From positions 62,001-126,000 of the forward strand of contig NZ_BOQN01000059.1 in NCBI RefSeq assembly GCF_018332695.1: a stretch of 64,000 bases of DNA, read 5' to 3'. Numbering within the stretch: the stretch's first letter is position 1; the number at the start of each line of letters is the position of its first letter. Source of the DNA: Paractinoplanes toevensis. GTDB taxonomy: Bacteria > Actinomycetota > Actinomycetes > Mycobacteriales > Micromonosporaceae. The notes under the pieces were generated by a model, which made no database searches, had not been told where the DNA came from, and saw only the letters and a program-made list of their open reading frames with translations. A program made the position numbers and the translations under genes. This document shows positions 1-7,809 of this stretch, piece after piece.

Positions 1-1
1 G

Positions 2-217
2 CTGGCCACGGCGGGCAGCGGTGACGTGCTCGCCGGGCTGCTCGGGTCGCTGCTGGCCGGCGGGCTGCCGGCCGAGCGGGCGGCGGTCGCGGCGGCCTAT
101 GTGCACGGCCTGGCCGGTCGGCGGGCGGCCACGGCCGGCCCGGTGACCGCGCCGGATATGGCGGCGGCGCTACGCCCGGTCCTCGCCGACCTGCTCGCGA
201 CGAGCGGAGCGACCTGA
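2..217 (+). CDS. nnrD: ADP-dependent (S)-NAD(P)H-hydrate dehydratase, C-terminal end (partial)
   Basis: Only the last 71 codons are inside the window. The reading frame opens with a GSGDVLAG motif, the C-terminal nucleotide-binding signature of the ribokinase-like YjeF C-terminal domain (GTGDVLAG in most members). The enzyme dehydrates damaged NAD(P)H hydrates in the cytoplasm, and in many bacteria it is fused to the NnrE epimerase; the upstream part needed to see a fusion is missing. It lies directly upstream of alr on the same strand, as in many actinobacteria. Its stop codon falls inside an 18-bp tandem repeat. Family assignment rests on one motif plus gene neighbourhood. Confidence 0.75.
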   Translation: MATAGSGDVLAGLLGSLLAGGLPAERAAVAAAYVHGLAGRRAATAGPVTAPDMAAALRPVLADLLATSGAT

Positions 218-287
218 GCGGGCTGGGCGCGGCGAGCGGGCTGGGCGCGGCGAGCAGGCTGAGCGCGGCGAGCAGGGCCGCGAGCAG
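216..287 (+). repeat. 18-bp tandem repeat, about 4 copies
   Basis: The unit GAGCGGGCTGGGCGCGGC occurs at 216-233 and again, identical, at 234-251. A third copy with two changes follows at 252-269 and a degenerate fourth at 270-287. The array begins over the nnrD stop codon and fills most of the spacer before alr. No role is evident. It looks like slippage in GC-rich spacer DNA. Confidence 0.8.
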
Positions 288-315
288 CCGTAACAGAGTT
301 GGTCTTAGCGAAAAG

Positions 316-321
316 TAGGCT
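316..321 (+). promoter_or_regulatory. Candidate -10 box (TAGGCT) for alr
   Basis: TAGGCT fits the TANNNT actinobacterial -10 pattern and ends seven bases before the alr ATG. Transcription would begin at or next to the start codon. There is no good Shine-Dalgarno sequence before the ATG, which agrees with a leaderless transcript. No -35 hexamer was recognised. Confidence 0.4.
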
Positions 322-328
322 GGGAATC

Positions 329-1456
329 ATGTGGCAGGCCGAAGTTCGGATCGATCTGGACGCCATCCGGGACAACGTGGCGCTGATGCGCGCCGGCACC
401 AGCGCCGAGGTGATGGCGGTGGTGAAGGGCGACGGGTATGGGCACGGCATGCTGCCGTCCGCCCGGGCGGCGCTGGCCGGCGGGGCGACCTGGCTCGGCG
501 TGGCGACCCTCGACGAGGGGCTGGCCCTGCGCCGAGCCGGTCTCGATGTGCCGGTGCTGGCCTGGCTGCATTCCCCGGGCCTGGCGCTGCACGAGGGTGT
601 CGAGGCCGGCATCGACCTCAGTGCGAGCAGCCTCCAACTGGTCGAGGAACTGGTGACGGCGGCTCGCCGCGCGGAGCGCACCGCGCGCGTACACCTGAAG
701 TTGGACACCGGCCTGGCGCGCGCCGGAGCGACCCCGGCCGAATGGCCGGCCGTGCTGGAGGCCGCGGCGAAGGCGCAGGCCGACGGCGACATCGAGGTGG
801 TCGGGGTGTGGAGCCACTTCGTGTACGCGGATGTGCTCGGACACGAGACGACCGATCGGCAGCTGGCCGAGTTCGCCGACGGGCTGGCGGTGGCCGAGCG
901 GTTCGGTATCACCCCGCGCTATCGGCACATCGCCAACTCGGCGGCCACCCTGACCAGGCCGGACGCTCACTACGACCTGGTCCGCCCGGGCATCGCGGTG
1001 TACGGGCTGTCGCCGATCGAGGGGGAGAAGTTCGGGCTGCGGCCGGCCATGACCGCGCGGGCCCGGGTGGCGCAGACCAAACGGGTCCCGGCCGGGCAGG
1101 GCGTCTCCTACGGGCATACCTATTTCACCGAGCGGGAGACGACGCTCGCGCTGGTGCCGCTCGGCTACGCCGATGGGGTGCCGCGGGCCGGGTCGAACGC
1201 CGGGCCGGTGCAGTTGGCGGGCAAGCGCCGCACGGTGGCGGGCCGGGTCTGCATGGACCAGATCGTGCTCGACGTCGGCGACGACCAGGTGTCGGCGGGC
1301 GACGTGGCGACGCTGTTCGGGCCCGGGGACGACGGCGGGCCGACCGCGGACGACTGGGCCGAGGTGGTCGGCACGATCAACTACGAGATCGTCACCCGGT
1401 TCGGGAGCGCCCGGGTGCCGAGGGTCTACGACGGTACGGCCGGGGTGCCGGCGTGA
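329..1456 (+). CDS. alr: Alanine racemase
   Basis: PLP-dependent cytoplasmic enzyme that interconverts L- and D-alanine for peptidoglycan. The 375-residue length is normal for the family. The PLP-binding lysine is K33 in VVKGDGYGHG, and the second catalytic residue is Y261 in VSYGHTY on the opposite side of the barrel. The usual KADAYGHG motif here has glycine in place of both alanines. The ATG was chosen because the protein then begins with WQAEVRIDLDAI, the normal N-terminus; a TTG 30 bases upstream would add ten unlikely residues. The next gene begins inside its stop codon, so it heads a translationally coupled run. Confidence 0.95.
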   Translation: MWQAEVRIDLDAIRDNVALMRAGTSAEVMAVVKGDGYGHGMLPSARAALAGGATWLGVATLDEGLALRRAGLDVPVLAWLHSPGLALHEGVEAGIDLSASSLQLVEELVTAARRAERTARVHLKLDTGLARAGATPAEWPAVLEAAAKAQADGDIEVVGVWSHFVYADVLGHETTDRQLAEFADGLAVAERFGITPRYRHIANSAATLTRPDAHYDLVRPGIAVYGLSPIEGEKFGLRPAMTARARVAQTKRVPAGQGVSYGHTYFTERETTLALVPLGYADGVPRAGSNAGPVQLAGKRRTVAGRVCMDQIVLDVGDDQVSAGDVATLFGPGDDGGPTADDWAEVVGTINYEIVTRFGSARVPRVYDGTAGVPA

Positions 1457-2529
1457 GCCCGCGGGTGCCGCGGCGGCGAGCCAAGCAGGTCGGCATCGCC
1501 GGGGCCGCGGTCGGTGTGGTCGCGGCCGGGCTGGCCACCGCGTTCGCGGTCGAGCGGGCACTGGTGCGCCGATCGGTCAATGCGCCCGGCGATCCGTACG
1601 CCGAGGAGACCTTCGCCGACCTGCCGTTCGACGTTGAGCTCACGGTCACCGCGGCCGACGGCACCGATCTGCACGTCGAGATCGTCGAGGCGAAACGGGA
1701 CACCGGCAAGCCGACCGTCGTCTTCGTGCACGGCTTCGCGCTGGACATGGGCACGTTCTACTTCCAGCGCAAGCTGTTCACCGAGCGCGGCGACCACCGG
1801 CTGGTCTTCTACGACCAGCCCGGGCACGGACGGTCCGGCAAGCTCGAATCCGGCAACTACGACATCGCCGGCCTCGGCAAGTCGCTGGCCGCGGTGCTCG
1901 ACGCGACCGTGCCGGACGGGCACATCATCCTGGTCGGGCACTCGATGGGCGGCATGACGATCATGGCGTTCGCCGAGCAGTATTCGCAGTGGTTCGGCGA
2001 TCGGGTCACCGGCGTGGCGCTGATCTCCACCTCAGCCCGGGTGATCGACCGGGCCAAGCTGGCGGTGCCGTCGCTGGTGGCCCGGGCCAGCGCGCCGTTC
2101 TTTCCGATCTGGGGCAGGGCCGCGCGCCTCGGCGGTGGGGCGATCGACCGGGCCCGGCTGGTCTCCAGCGATCTGGCCTGGCTGCTGACCCGGCGGTACG
2201 GCTTCGGCGACGCGAAGCCGAGCCCGTCGTTGGTCTCCTTCGTGGAGGGGATGAACTCCAAGACCTCGGTCGAGACGCTCACCAAATACCTGAACACGCT
2301 CTACCAGCACAACCGCTTCCCGGCGCTGGCCGCGCTGCGAGGCGTGCCGGTGCTGGTCATCGTCGGCGACAAGGACTACCTGACCCCGGTCGCGCAATCC
2401 GAGGAGATCGTGGAGTACCTTCCCGACGCCAAGCTGGTGAAGGTGGACAACAGCGGGCACGTGGTGATGCTGGAGCGGGCCGACGAGGTCAACGCCGCAC
2501 TGGTGCCGTTCGTGGAGAAGATCTCGTGA
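1453..2529 (+). CDS. Alpha/beta-hydrolase, membrane-anchored or exported
   Basis: 358-residue alpha/beta-hydrolase of unknown substrate. After an arginine-rich start there is one hydrophobic segment (about residues 9-27), suggesting a signal anchor. The hydrolase fold follows: VFVHGF oxyanion region, nucleophile S164 in GHSMGG, then late VGDKDYLTP (acid) and NSGHVVML (histidine). The GTG start overlaps the alr stop (GTGA), and the stop overlaps the tsaE start in the same way, so it sits inside the alr-tsaE operon. In other actinobacteria a hydrolase also lies between alr and tsaE (from memory). The family is broad (esterase, lipase, haloperoxidase-like), so no substrate is proposed. Confidence 0.85.
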   Translation: MSPRVPRRRAKQVGIAGAAVGVVAAGLATAFAVERALVRRSVNAPGDPYAEETFADLPFDVELTVTAADGTDLHVEIVEAKRDTGKPTVVFVHGFALDMGTFYFQRKLFTERGDHRLVFYDQPGHGRSGKLESGNYDIAGLGKSLAAVLDATVPDGHIILVGHSMGGMTIMAFAEQYSQWFGDRVTGVALISTSARVIDRAKLAVPSLVARASAPFFPIWGRAARLGGGAIDRARLVSSDLAWLLTRRYGFGDAKPSPSLVSFVEGMNSKTSVETLTKYLNTLYQHNRFPALAALRGVPVLVIVGDKDYLTPVAQSEEIVEYLPDAKLVKVDNSGHVVMLERADEVNAALVPFVEKIS

Positions 2530-2984
2530 AGCTGACCACCGTCGAGGACACCAAGGCCTTCGGCCGCCGGCTCGCCGGCATCCTGCGCGCGGGTGACCTG
2601 GTGCTGCTCACCGGGCCGCTCGGCGCCGGCAAGACCGCGCTGGTGCAGGGCATCGGCGCCGGCCTCGAGGTGGTGGGCGCGATCACCTCGCCGACCTTCG
2701 TGATCGCCCGGGTGCACCGGGGGCGCACACCGCTCGTGCACGCCGACGCCTATCGTCTCGGTGACAAGCCGGACCCCCGCGCCGAGATCGACGACCTCGA
2801 TCTGGACGCCTCGGCCGACGACGCGGTCACGGTCGTCGAGTGGGGCGACGGACTGGTCGAGCAGCTCAACGACGAATACCTGCAGGTCCGCATCGACCGG
2901 CTGGACGACGACATCCGGGTGGTGGAACTGGTGCCGCACGGCGGTGACTGGGCCGCCCGCCTCCACGAATTGGGGAATCAGTGA
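2526..2984 (+). CDS. tsaE: tRNA t6A biosynthesis ATPase TsaE
   Basis: 152-residue P-loop ATPase that works with TsaB and TsaD to form N6-threonylcarbamoyl-adenosine at position 37 of ANN-decoding tRNAs. The Walker A motif GPLGAGKT is near residues 30-37, followed by the family TSPTFVI and HADAYRL motifs, the latter holding the Walker B-like acidic region. The GTG start overlaps the preceding stop by four bases, and the stop overlaps ung by four. TsaB and TsaD lie just downstream, so three of the four core t6A proteins are encoded together; TsaC is not in the window. Confidence 0.95.
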   Translation: MKLTTVEDTKAFGRRLAGILRAGDLVLLTGPLGAGKTALVQGIGAGLEVVGAITSPTFVIARVHRGRTPLVHADAYRLGDKPDPRAEIDDLDLDASADDAVTVVEWGDGLVEQLNDEYLQVRIDRLDDDIRVVELVPHGGDWAARLHELGNQ

Positions 2985-3655
2985 ACCTGCCCGAGCTTCT
3001 ACCGGCCCAGTGGCGTGCCGAGCTGGAGCCCTTCCTCGACGCCGATGCGACCGCCGCGCTGGGTGCGTTCGTGGCGAGCGAGTACGCGTCGCACACCGTC
3101 TACCCGCCGATCGAGGACCTGTTCGCGGCGTACCGGCTGTGCCCGCCGGAGCAGACCCGGGTGCTGATCCTCGGTCAGGACCCGTACCACGGGCCGGGCC
3201 AGGCGCACGGGCTCAGCTTCAGCGTGCGCGAGGGGGTGCGCATCCCGCCGTCGCTGCGCAACATCTTCAAGGAGCTGGCCGAGGACGCCAACGTCGCACC
3301 GCCCACCTCGGGTGATCTCACGGGCTGGGCCAGGCAGGGGGTGCTGCTGCTCAACGCGGTGCTCACGGTCCGGGCCGGCGCGGCCGCGTCGCATGCCGGC
3401 AAGGGCTGGGAGGCGTTCACCGACGCCACCATCCGGGCGCTGAACGCCCGCGACGAGCGGGTGGTGTTCCTGCTCTGGGGTGGCTACGCGAAGAAGAAGG
3501 CCGTGCTGGTCACCAACCCGGCGCACGTCGTGCTGGAGGCCGGGCATCCGAGCCCGCTCAACCGGGAGGGCTTCCGCGGCGCCCGCCCGTTCAGCGCAGC
3601 CAACAAGGCCCTGGCCGACGGCGGTCGCCCGCTGGTCGACTGGGACCCGCGTTAG
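2981..3655 (+). CDS. ung: Uracil-DNA glycosylase (family 1)
   Basis: Base-excision-repair enzyme that removes uracil from DNA. The 224-residue protein has the water-activating motif GQDPYHG with catalytic D67, the uracil-pocket segment VLLLNAVLTV, and the DNA-intercalating HPSPL loop with H189. The length is typical for family 1. The GTG start overlaps the tsaE stop by four bases, so the gene is embedded in the t6A operon although it has no functional link to it. Its TAG stop also forms the first bases of the predicted -10 box for tsaB. Confidence 0.96.
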   Translation: MNLPELLPAQWRAELEPFLDADATAALGAFVASEYASHTVYPPIEDLFAAYRLCPPEQTRVLILGQDPYHGPGQAHGLSFSVREGVRIPPSLRNIFKELAEDANVAPPTSGDLTGWARQGVLLLNAVLTVRAGAAASHAGKGWEAFTDATIRALNARDERVVFLLWGGYAKKKAVLVTNPAHVVLEAGHPSPLNREGFRGARPFSAANKALADGGRPLVDWDPR

Positions 3656-3658
3656 GGT
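3653..3658 (+). promoter_or_regulatory. Candidate leaderless -10 box (TAGGGT) for tsaB
   Basis: TAGGGT lies exactly six bases before the tsaB GTG and includes the ung stop codon. The spacer contains no Shine-Dalgarno sequence. The same arrangement recurs at seven other genes in the window. If active, it would let tsaB-rimI-tsaD be transcribed independently of alr. Confidence 0.5.
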
Positions 3659-3664
3659 CGGCAC

Positions 3665-4321
3665 GTGCTCGTTCTAGCTCTCGACACCGCGACGCCCGCG
3701 TCCACGGCCGCGCTGGTGGAGGTCACCGCCGACGGCCTGTCCGGCATCGCCGAGCGGCGCACCGTCGACCCGCGGGCGCACGGCGAGAAGTTGGCGCCCG
3801 AGATCGCGGCGGCGCTGGCCGAGGCCGGGGTGCGCCCGGCCGATCTGGGCGCGATCGTCGCGGGCCTCGGGCCGGGCCCGTTCACCGGGCTGCGGGTCGG
3901 CCTGGCGACGGCCGCGAGCATGGCGCACGCGCTCGGCATCCCGACCTACGGGGTGTGCTCGCTGGACGGGCTGGGCCGGGCGGCCGGGCCGGGGCGGGTG
4001 CTGGTCGCCACCGACGCGCGCCGCCGCGAGGTCTACTACGCGACCTATCTGGACGGTGTGCGGGTGGACGGTCCCGAGGTGGCGAAACCAGCCGAGGTGA
4101 CCGGCGAGTTCGACCGGGTGGCGGGCGAGGGCGGCCTGAAATACGGGGACCTGTTCGGCGTACCGGTGGAAGAGCATTTGTTGTACCCGCCGGGCGCGGC
4201 CCTCGTCGCTCTCGCGGCCGAGCGGATTCGCGAGGCCGCGCCGAGCGAGCCGCTCACGCCGCTCTACCTGCGGCGTCCCGACGCGGTCGAACCGACCGGC
4301 CGAAAGACCGTGCTGACCTGA
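3665..4321 (+). CDS. tsaB: tRNA t6A biosynthesis scaffold protein TsaB
   Basis: 218-residue ASKHA-fold protein that dimerises with TsaD and recruits TsaE in t6A synthesis. The N-terminal LALDTATPAS phosphate-1-like strand and the GPGPFTGLRVG motif are diagnostic. As expected for TsaB, it lacks the metal-binding histidines of TsaD. The GTG start has no Shine-Dalgarno sequence but sits six bases after a TAGGGT box. Its TGA overlaps the rimI ATG by one base. Confidence 0.95.
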   Translation: MLVLALDTATPASTAALVEVTADGLSGIAERRTVDPRAHGEKLAPEIAAALAEAGVRPADLGAIVAGLGPGPFTGLRVGLATAASMAHALGIPTYGVCSLDGLGRAAGPGRVLVATDARRREVYYATYLDGVRVDGPEVAKPAEVTGEFDRVAGEGGLKYGDLFGVPVEEHLLYPPGAALVALAAERIREAAPSEPLTPLYLRRPDAVEPTGRKTVLT

Positions 4322-4761
4322 TGCACATCGAACGATTTCGCTGGTGGCACATCGCCGAGGTGCTAGGCATCGAGGAAGATCTGTTCGGCGCGGAGAAGTG
4401 GTCGCCGGCGATGTTCTGGAACGAGCTGGCCCAGCGCGAGCGCAACTCCTACATCGTCGCGCTCGACGACGGGGTGCTGCTCGGCTACGCCGGTCTCGCC
4501 GTGAGCGACGGCGAGGCCTGGGTGCAGAACATCGCGGTGCGCCGCACCGCCCAGCGCCGCGGCATCGGCCGGGAAATGCTGGAGAAGCTGCTCGGCGAGG
4601 CCGAGCGGCGCGGTATCAAACAGACGTTGCTGGAGGTCGCGGTCGATAACGCGCCGGCCCAGCAGCTGTACGCGACCTACGGTTTCGAGCCGGTCGGGAT
4701 CCGGCGCGGTTACTACCAACCCAGCAACACGGACGCCCTGGTGATGATGCGCGATGCCTGA
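4321..4761 (+). CDS. rimI: Ribosomal-protein-alanine N-acetyltransferase RimI
   Basis: 146-residue GNAT acetyltransferase. The acetyl-CoA pyrophosphate-binding loop reads RRTAQRRGIGREML, followed by LEVAVDNAPAQQLYATYGFEPVGIRRGYY, where the DNAPAQQLY segment is a RimI hallmark. RimI acetylates the N-terminus of ribosomal protein S18 in enterobacteria; the actinobacterial substrate range may be wider. Placement between tsaB and tsaD is widespread. The ATG overlaps the tsaB stop, and tsaD starts eight bases before this gene ends. Confidence 0.93.
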   Translation: MHIERFRWWHIAEVLGIEEDLFGAEKWSPAMFWNELAQRERNSYIVALDDGVLLGYAGLAVSDGEAWVQNIAVRRTAQRRGIGREMLEKLLGEAERRGIKQTLLEVAVDNAPAQQLYATYGFEPVGIRRGYYQPSNTDALVMMRDA

Positions 4762-5806
4762 CGAACCCCTGGTCCTCGGGATCGAGACCTCCTGCGACGA
4801 GACCGGTGTCGGCATCGTCCGCGGGCACACGCTGCTCGCCGACGCGCTGGCGTCCAGTGTGGAGCAGCATGCGCGGTTCGGCGGGGTGGTGCCCGAGGTG
4901 GCCAGTCGCGCTCACCTCGAGGCGATCGTGCCGACCATGCAGCGTGCGTTCGACGACGCGGGTGTCACGCTCGCCGACATCGACGCCATCGCGGTGACCA
5001 GCGGGCCGGGCCTGGCGGGTGCGTTGCTGGTGGGGGTGGCCGCGGCCAAGGGGTACGCGCTGGCCGCCGAGAAACCGCTGTACGGCGTCAACCACCTCGC
5101 CGCGCACGTGGCCGTCGACACCCTGGAACACGGCCCGCTGCCCGAACCGGCGATCGCGATGCTGGTGTCCGGCGGCCATTCGTCGCTGCTGCTGGTCGAC
5201 GACCTGGCCAACGGGGTGACCCCGCTCGGCGCCACCATCGACGACGCCGCCGGTGAGGCCTTCGACAAGGTGGCCCGGCTGCTCGGGCTGGGTTTCCCGG
5301 GCGGGCCGGTGATCGACCGGCGGGCGCGTGCGGGCGACCCGGCCGCGATCGCCTTCCCGCGTGGCCTGACCGCTTCGAAGGACCAGGCCGCACACCGCTT
5401 CGACTTCTCCTTCTCCGGTCTGAAGACCGCGGTCGCCCGCTGGGTGGAGGCTCGTGAGCGGGACGGCGAACCGGTGCCGGTGGCCGACGTCTCGGCGAGT
5501 TTCCAGGAGGCGGTCTGCGACGTGCTCACCGCCAAGGCCATCGATGCCTGCCGGGCCAACGGGGTGGAGACCTTGGTGATCGGGGGCGGCGTCGCCGCCA
5601 ACTCGCGGCTGCGGGTGCTGGCCGAACAAAGAGCGGAAAAACACGGCATTCGGGTACGCGTTCCGCGTCCCGCACTGTGCACGGACAACGGTGCGATGGT
5701 CGCGGCGCTCGGCTCCCGGCTGGTCGCGGCGGGTGTGGCGCCGAGTCGTCTCGATCTGCCAGCGGATTCCGCAATGTCATTGACCACGGTCAGCGTGACG
5801 GAGTAG
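4754..5806 (+). CDS. tsaD: tRNA t6A threonylcarbamoyltransferase TsaD
   Basis: 350-residue catalytic subunit of t6A synthesis, which transfers the threonylcarbamoyl group from TC-AMP to A37 of tRNA. The metal-binding pair H114 and H118 is in NHLAAHV, with GIETSCDETGVG at the N-terminus, SGGHSSLLL in the middle and a late metal-ligand aspartate in CTDNGAM. Full length. It overlaps rimI by eight bases, giving a coupled tsaB-rimI-tsaD unit. Confidence 0.96.
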   Translation: MPDEPLVLGIETSCDETGVGIVRGHTLLADALASSVEQHARFGGVVPEVASRAHLEAIVPTMQRAFDDAGVTLADIDAIAVTSGPGLAGALLVGVAAAKGYALAAEKPLYGVNHLAAHVAVDTLEHGPLPEPAIAMLVSGGHSSLLLVDDLANGVTPLGATIDDAAGEAFDKVARLLGLGFPGGPVIDRRARAGDPAAIAFPRGLTASKDQAAHRFDFSFSGLKTAVARWVEARERDGEPVPVADVSASFQEAVCDVLTAKAIDACRANGVETLVIGGGVAANSRLRVLAEQRAEKHGIRVRVPRPALCTDNGAMVAALGSRLVAAGVAPSRLDLPADSAMSLTTVSVTE

Positions 5807-5809
5807 GCA

Positions 5810-6070
5810 GTGGACATGATCGCACGGATGTGGGAGGTGCGGGCCCACGCGAGTGGCTTCGATGAGCTGCTGACCTGGGTCTGTGATGTGGCGGTGCCTC
5901 GGTTGGAGGTGCTGCCGCAACACGTGTCGAGCGATGTCTACTCGTCGACCGACCACCGCATCGTGGTGATCACCAAGTGGCGGAACAGCCCGGAGAACCT
6001 GCCGGCACCGCCCGCGAAGCTGGTGGCTCGCGCCCCGCACGTCTGGGATTTCAGCCCGGTCGATCGCTGA
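5810..6070 (+). CDS. Small hypothetical protein (86 aa)
   Basis: No family recognised with confidence. The 86-residue protein begins at a GTG four bases after tsaD (an in-frame ATG lies six bases further on). It has an N-terminal WEVRAHASGFDELLTWV segment and a central RIVVITKWRN strand, which recall the ferredoxin-like antibiotic-biosynthesis monooxygenase (ABM) fold; this is a weak visual resemblance only. No signal peptide or membrane segment. The position suggests cotranscription with the t6A operon. Confidence 0.65.
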   Translation: MDMIARMWEVRAHASGFDELLTWVCDVAVPRLEVLPQHVSSDVYSSTDHRIVVITKWRNSPENLPAPPAKLVARAPHVWDFSPVDR

Positions 6071-6103
6071 GAAATCGCGTCGCGAACTGTCGTACCCGGC
6101 CCG

Positions 6104-6109
6104 TAACGT
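6104..6109 (+). promoter_or_regulatory. Candidate -10 box (TAACGT) for the ABC exporter
   Basis: TAACGT ends eight bases before the ATG at 6118 in a short intergenic spacer with no Shine-Dalgarno sequence. It fits a near-leaderless start for the two-gene exporter operon. No convincing -35 element is seen. Confidence 0.35.
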
Positions 6110-6117
6110 CGGGCCCG

Positions 6118-7809
6118 ATGAGACAGCTACCCGACGCCGAACCCGGCACACCCGACGGCCGATCCGCCACCCACTACCTGGTCTGGCTGGTCCGGCGGTT
6201 CCGGAGCACCGTGTTCCCGGCGATCGGGCTGGCGATCCTCTGGATGCTCTGCCAGGCCGTGGTGCCGGCCATCGTCGGCAAGGCGATCGACGCCGCCGTC
6301 CGGCACGACGGTGACGGCCTTTTCACCTGGTCGATGGTGCTGCTCGCGGTGGGCGCCGGCCAGGCCTATTTCGGCGTCGCCCGGCACCGTTTCGCGGTGG
6401 TCAACTTCCTGGGCGCCATGTTCGTCACCGTTCAGGTCACCGTGCGGCAGGCCGGCCGGCTCGGTTCGGCGCTGTCCCGGCGGATCGACACCGGCGAGGT
6501 GGTCGCGATCGGCACGGCCGACATCCGGGCGGTCGGCGCGGCCCTCGACATCACCGCCCGGGGCACCGGCTCGCTGATCGCGGTGGTCGTCGTCACGGTC
6601 ATCCTGCTCACCACCTCGGTGCCGCTCGGGCTGGTCGTGCTGGTCGGCGTGCCGGTCCTGATGGCCGTGGTCGGCCTGCTGATCAAGCCGTTGCACCACC
6701 GGCAGCAGTTGACCCGTGAGCAGCAGGGCCGGCTCACGGCCCGGGCCGCCGACCTGGTCGGCGGTCTGCGGGTGCTGCGCGGCGTGGGCGGTGAGGCGGT
6801 GACGGCCGAGCGTTATCGTGCCGAGTCGCAGGCGCTGCGGTCGGCGGGCGTCCGCACCGCCGGGGTGGAGTCGCTGCTCGAGGCGGCTCAGGTGCTGCTG
6901 CCCGGGATCTTCCTGGTGCTGGTCACCTGGCTGGGTGCGCGCTTCGCGCTGGGCGGGCACATCACGGTCGGTCAGCTGGTCTCCTTCTATGCGTACGCTG
7001 CGTTCCTCGTCGCGCCGCTGCGGCAGCTGACCGAGGCGCTCGACAAGCTCACCCGCGGGCACGTGGCGAGCCGGCGGGTGGTGGGGCTGCTGGACGCGGT
7101 CACCGACCTGCCCGACCCCTCGTCGCCCCGGCCGGCCGATCAACTCGCCGGTGACCTGGCCGACCCGCAGTCGGGGGTGGTCGTCCGGTGCGGCGAGATC
7201 ACCGCGATCGTGGCGGCCGAGCCCGCCGACGCGGCCCGGATCGCCGACCGCCTCGGCCGCTACGCCGAGGGTGGTGTCTCCGCGGGCGTGCCGCTCGACG
7301 AGTTCGCGCTGGCTACCGTCCGCCGGCGGGTCCTGGTGGCGGACAACGACGCCCGGCTGTTCACCGGGCCGTTGCGCGCCGACCTCGACCCGGGCGGCAG
7401 CGGCCGGCTTCCGGCTGCGCTGCACGCGGCGGCCGCGACCGACATCGTCGAGGCCCTGCCCGACGGGCTCGACAGCGAGGTGGCCGAGCGCGGGCGCACC
7501 TTCTCCGGCGGCCAGCAACAGCGGTTGCGCCTGGTGCGGGCGCTGGTCGCCGACCCGCCTGCGCTGATCCTGGTCGAGCCGACCAGCGCGGTCGACGCGC
7601 ACACCGAGGCCCGCATCGCCGACCGGCTGGCCACCACGAGACCCGGGCGCACCACCGTGATCTGCACGTCCAGTCCGCTCGTGCTCGACCGCACCGACCG
7701 GGTCTGCTACGTCGAGGCCGGCCGGGTGGTCGCCGACGGCAGCCATCATGATCTGCTCGCCACCGAGCCGCGCTATGCCCGCACGGTGCTGCGCGAGGAC
7801 CAGTCTTGA
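6118..7809 (+). CDS. ABC exporter subunit with degenerate ATP-binding site
   Basis: 563-residue half-transporter: an ABC type-1 transmembrane domain (about residues 20-320, six helices) followed by a nucleotide-binding domain. The NBD is strongly degenerate. The Walker A position (near residues 360-375) reads AIVAAEPADAAR with no lysine. Walker B is LILVEP, with V486 replacing the Mg-binding aspartate. The switch histidine is lost (CTSSPLVL). Its ABC signature SGGQQQR (463-469) is intact. The adjacent partner has the opposite pattern, so the pair should form a heterodimer with one working ATP site. Efflux of a lipid, peptide or drug is likely; the substrate is unknown. Confidence 0.9.
   Translation: MRQLPDAEPGTPDGRSATHYLVWLVRRFRSTVFPAIGLAILWMLCQAVVPAIVGKAIDAAVRHDGDGLFTWSMVLLAVGAGQAYFGVARHRFAVVNFLGAMFVTVQVTVRQAGRLGSALSRRIDTGEVVAIGTADIRAVGAALDITARGTGSLIAVVVVTVILLTTSVPLGLVVLVGVPVLMAVVGLLIKPLHHRQQLTREQQGRLTARAADLVGGLRVLRGVGGEAVTAERYRAESQALRSAGVRTAGVESLLEAAQVLLPGIFLVLVTWLGARFALGGHITVGQLVSFYAYAAFLVAPLRQLTEALDKLTRGHVASRRVVGLLDAVTDLPDPSSPRPADQLAGDLADPQSGVVVRCGEITAIVAAEPADAARIADRLGRYAEGGVSAGVPLDEFALATVRRRVLVADNDARLFTGPLRADLDPGGSGRLPAALHAAAATDIVEALPDGLDSEVAERGRTFSGGQQQRLRLVRALVADPPALILVEPTSAVDAHTEARIADRLATTRPGRTTVICTSSPLVLDRTDRVCYVEAGRVVADGSHHDLLATEPRYARTVLREDQS

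Noticed and set aside
216..287. Short direct repeats as a CRISPR array
   Set aside because: Units are contiguous with no spacers and no cas genes are nearby; the 27-bp repeats at 9555-9662 are coding and likewise contiguous.
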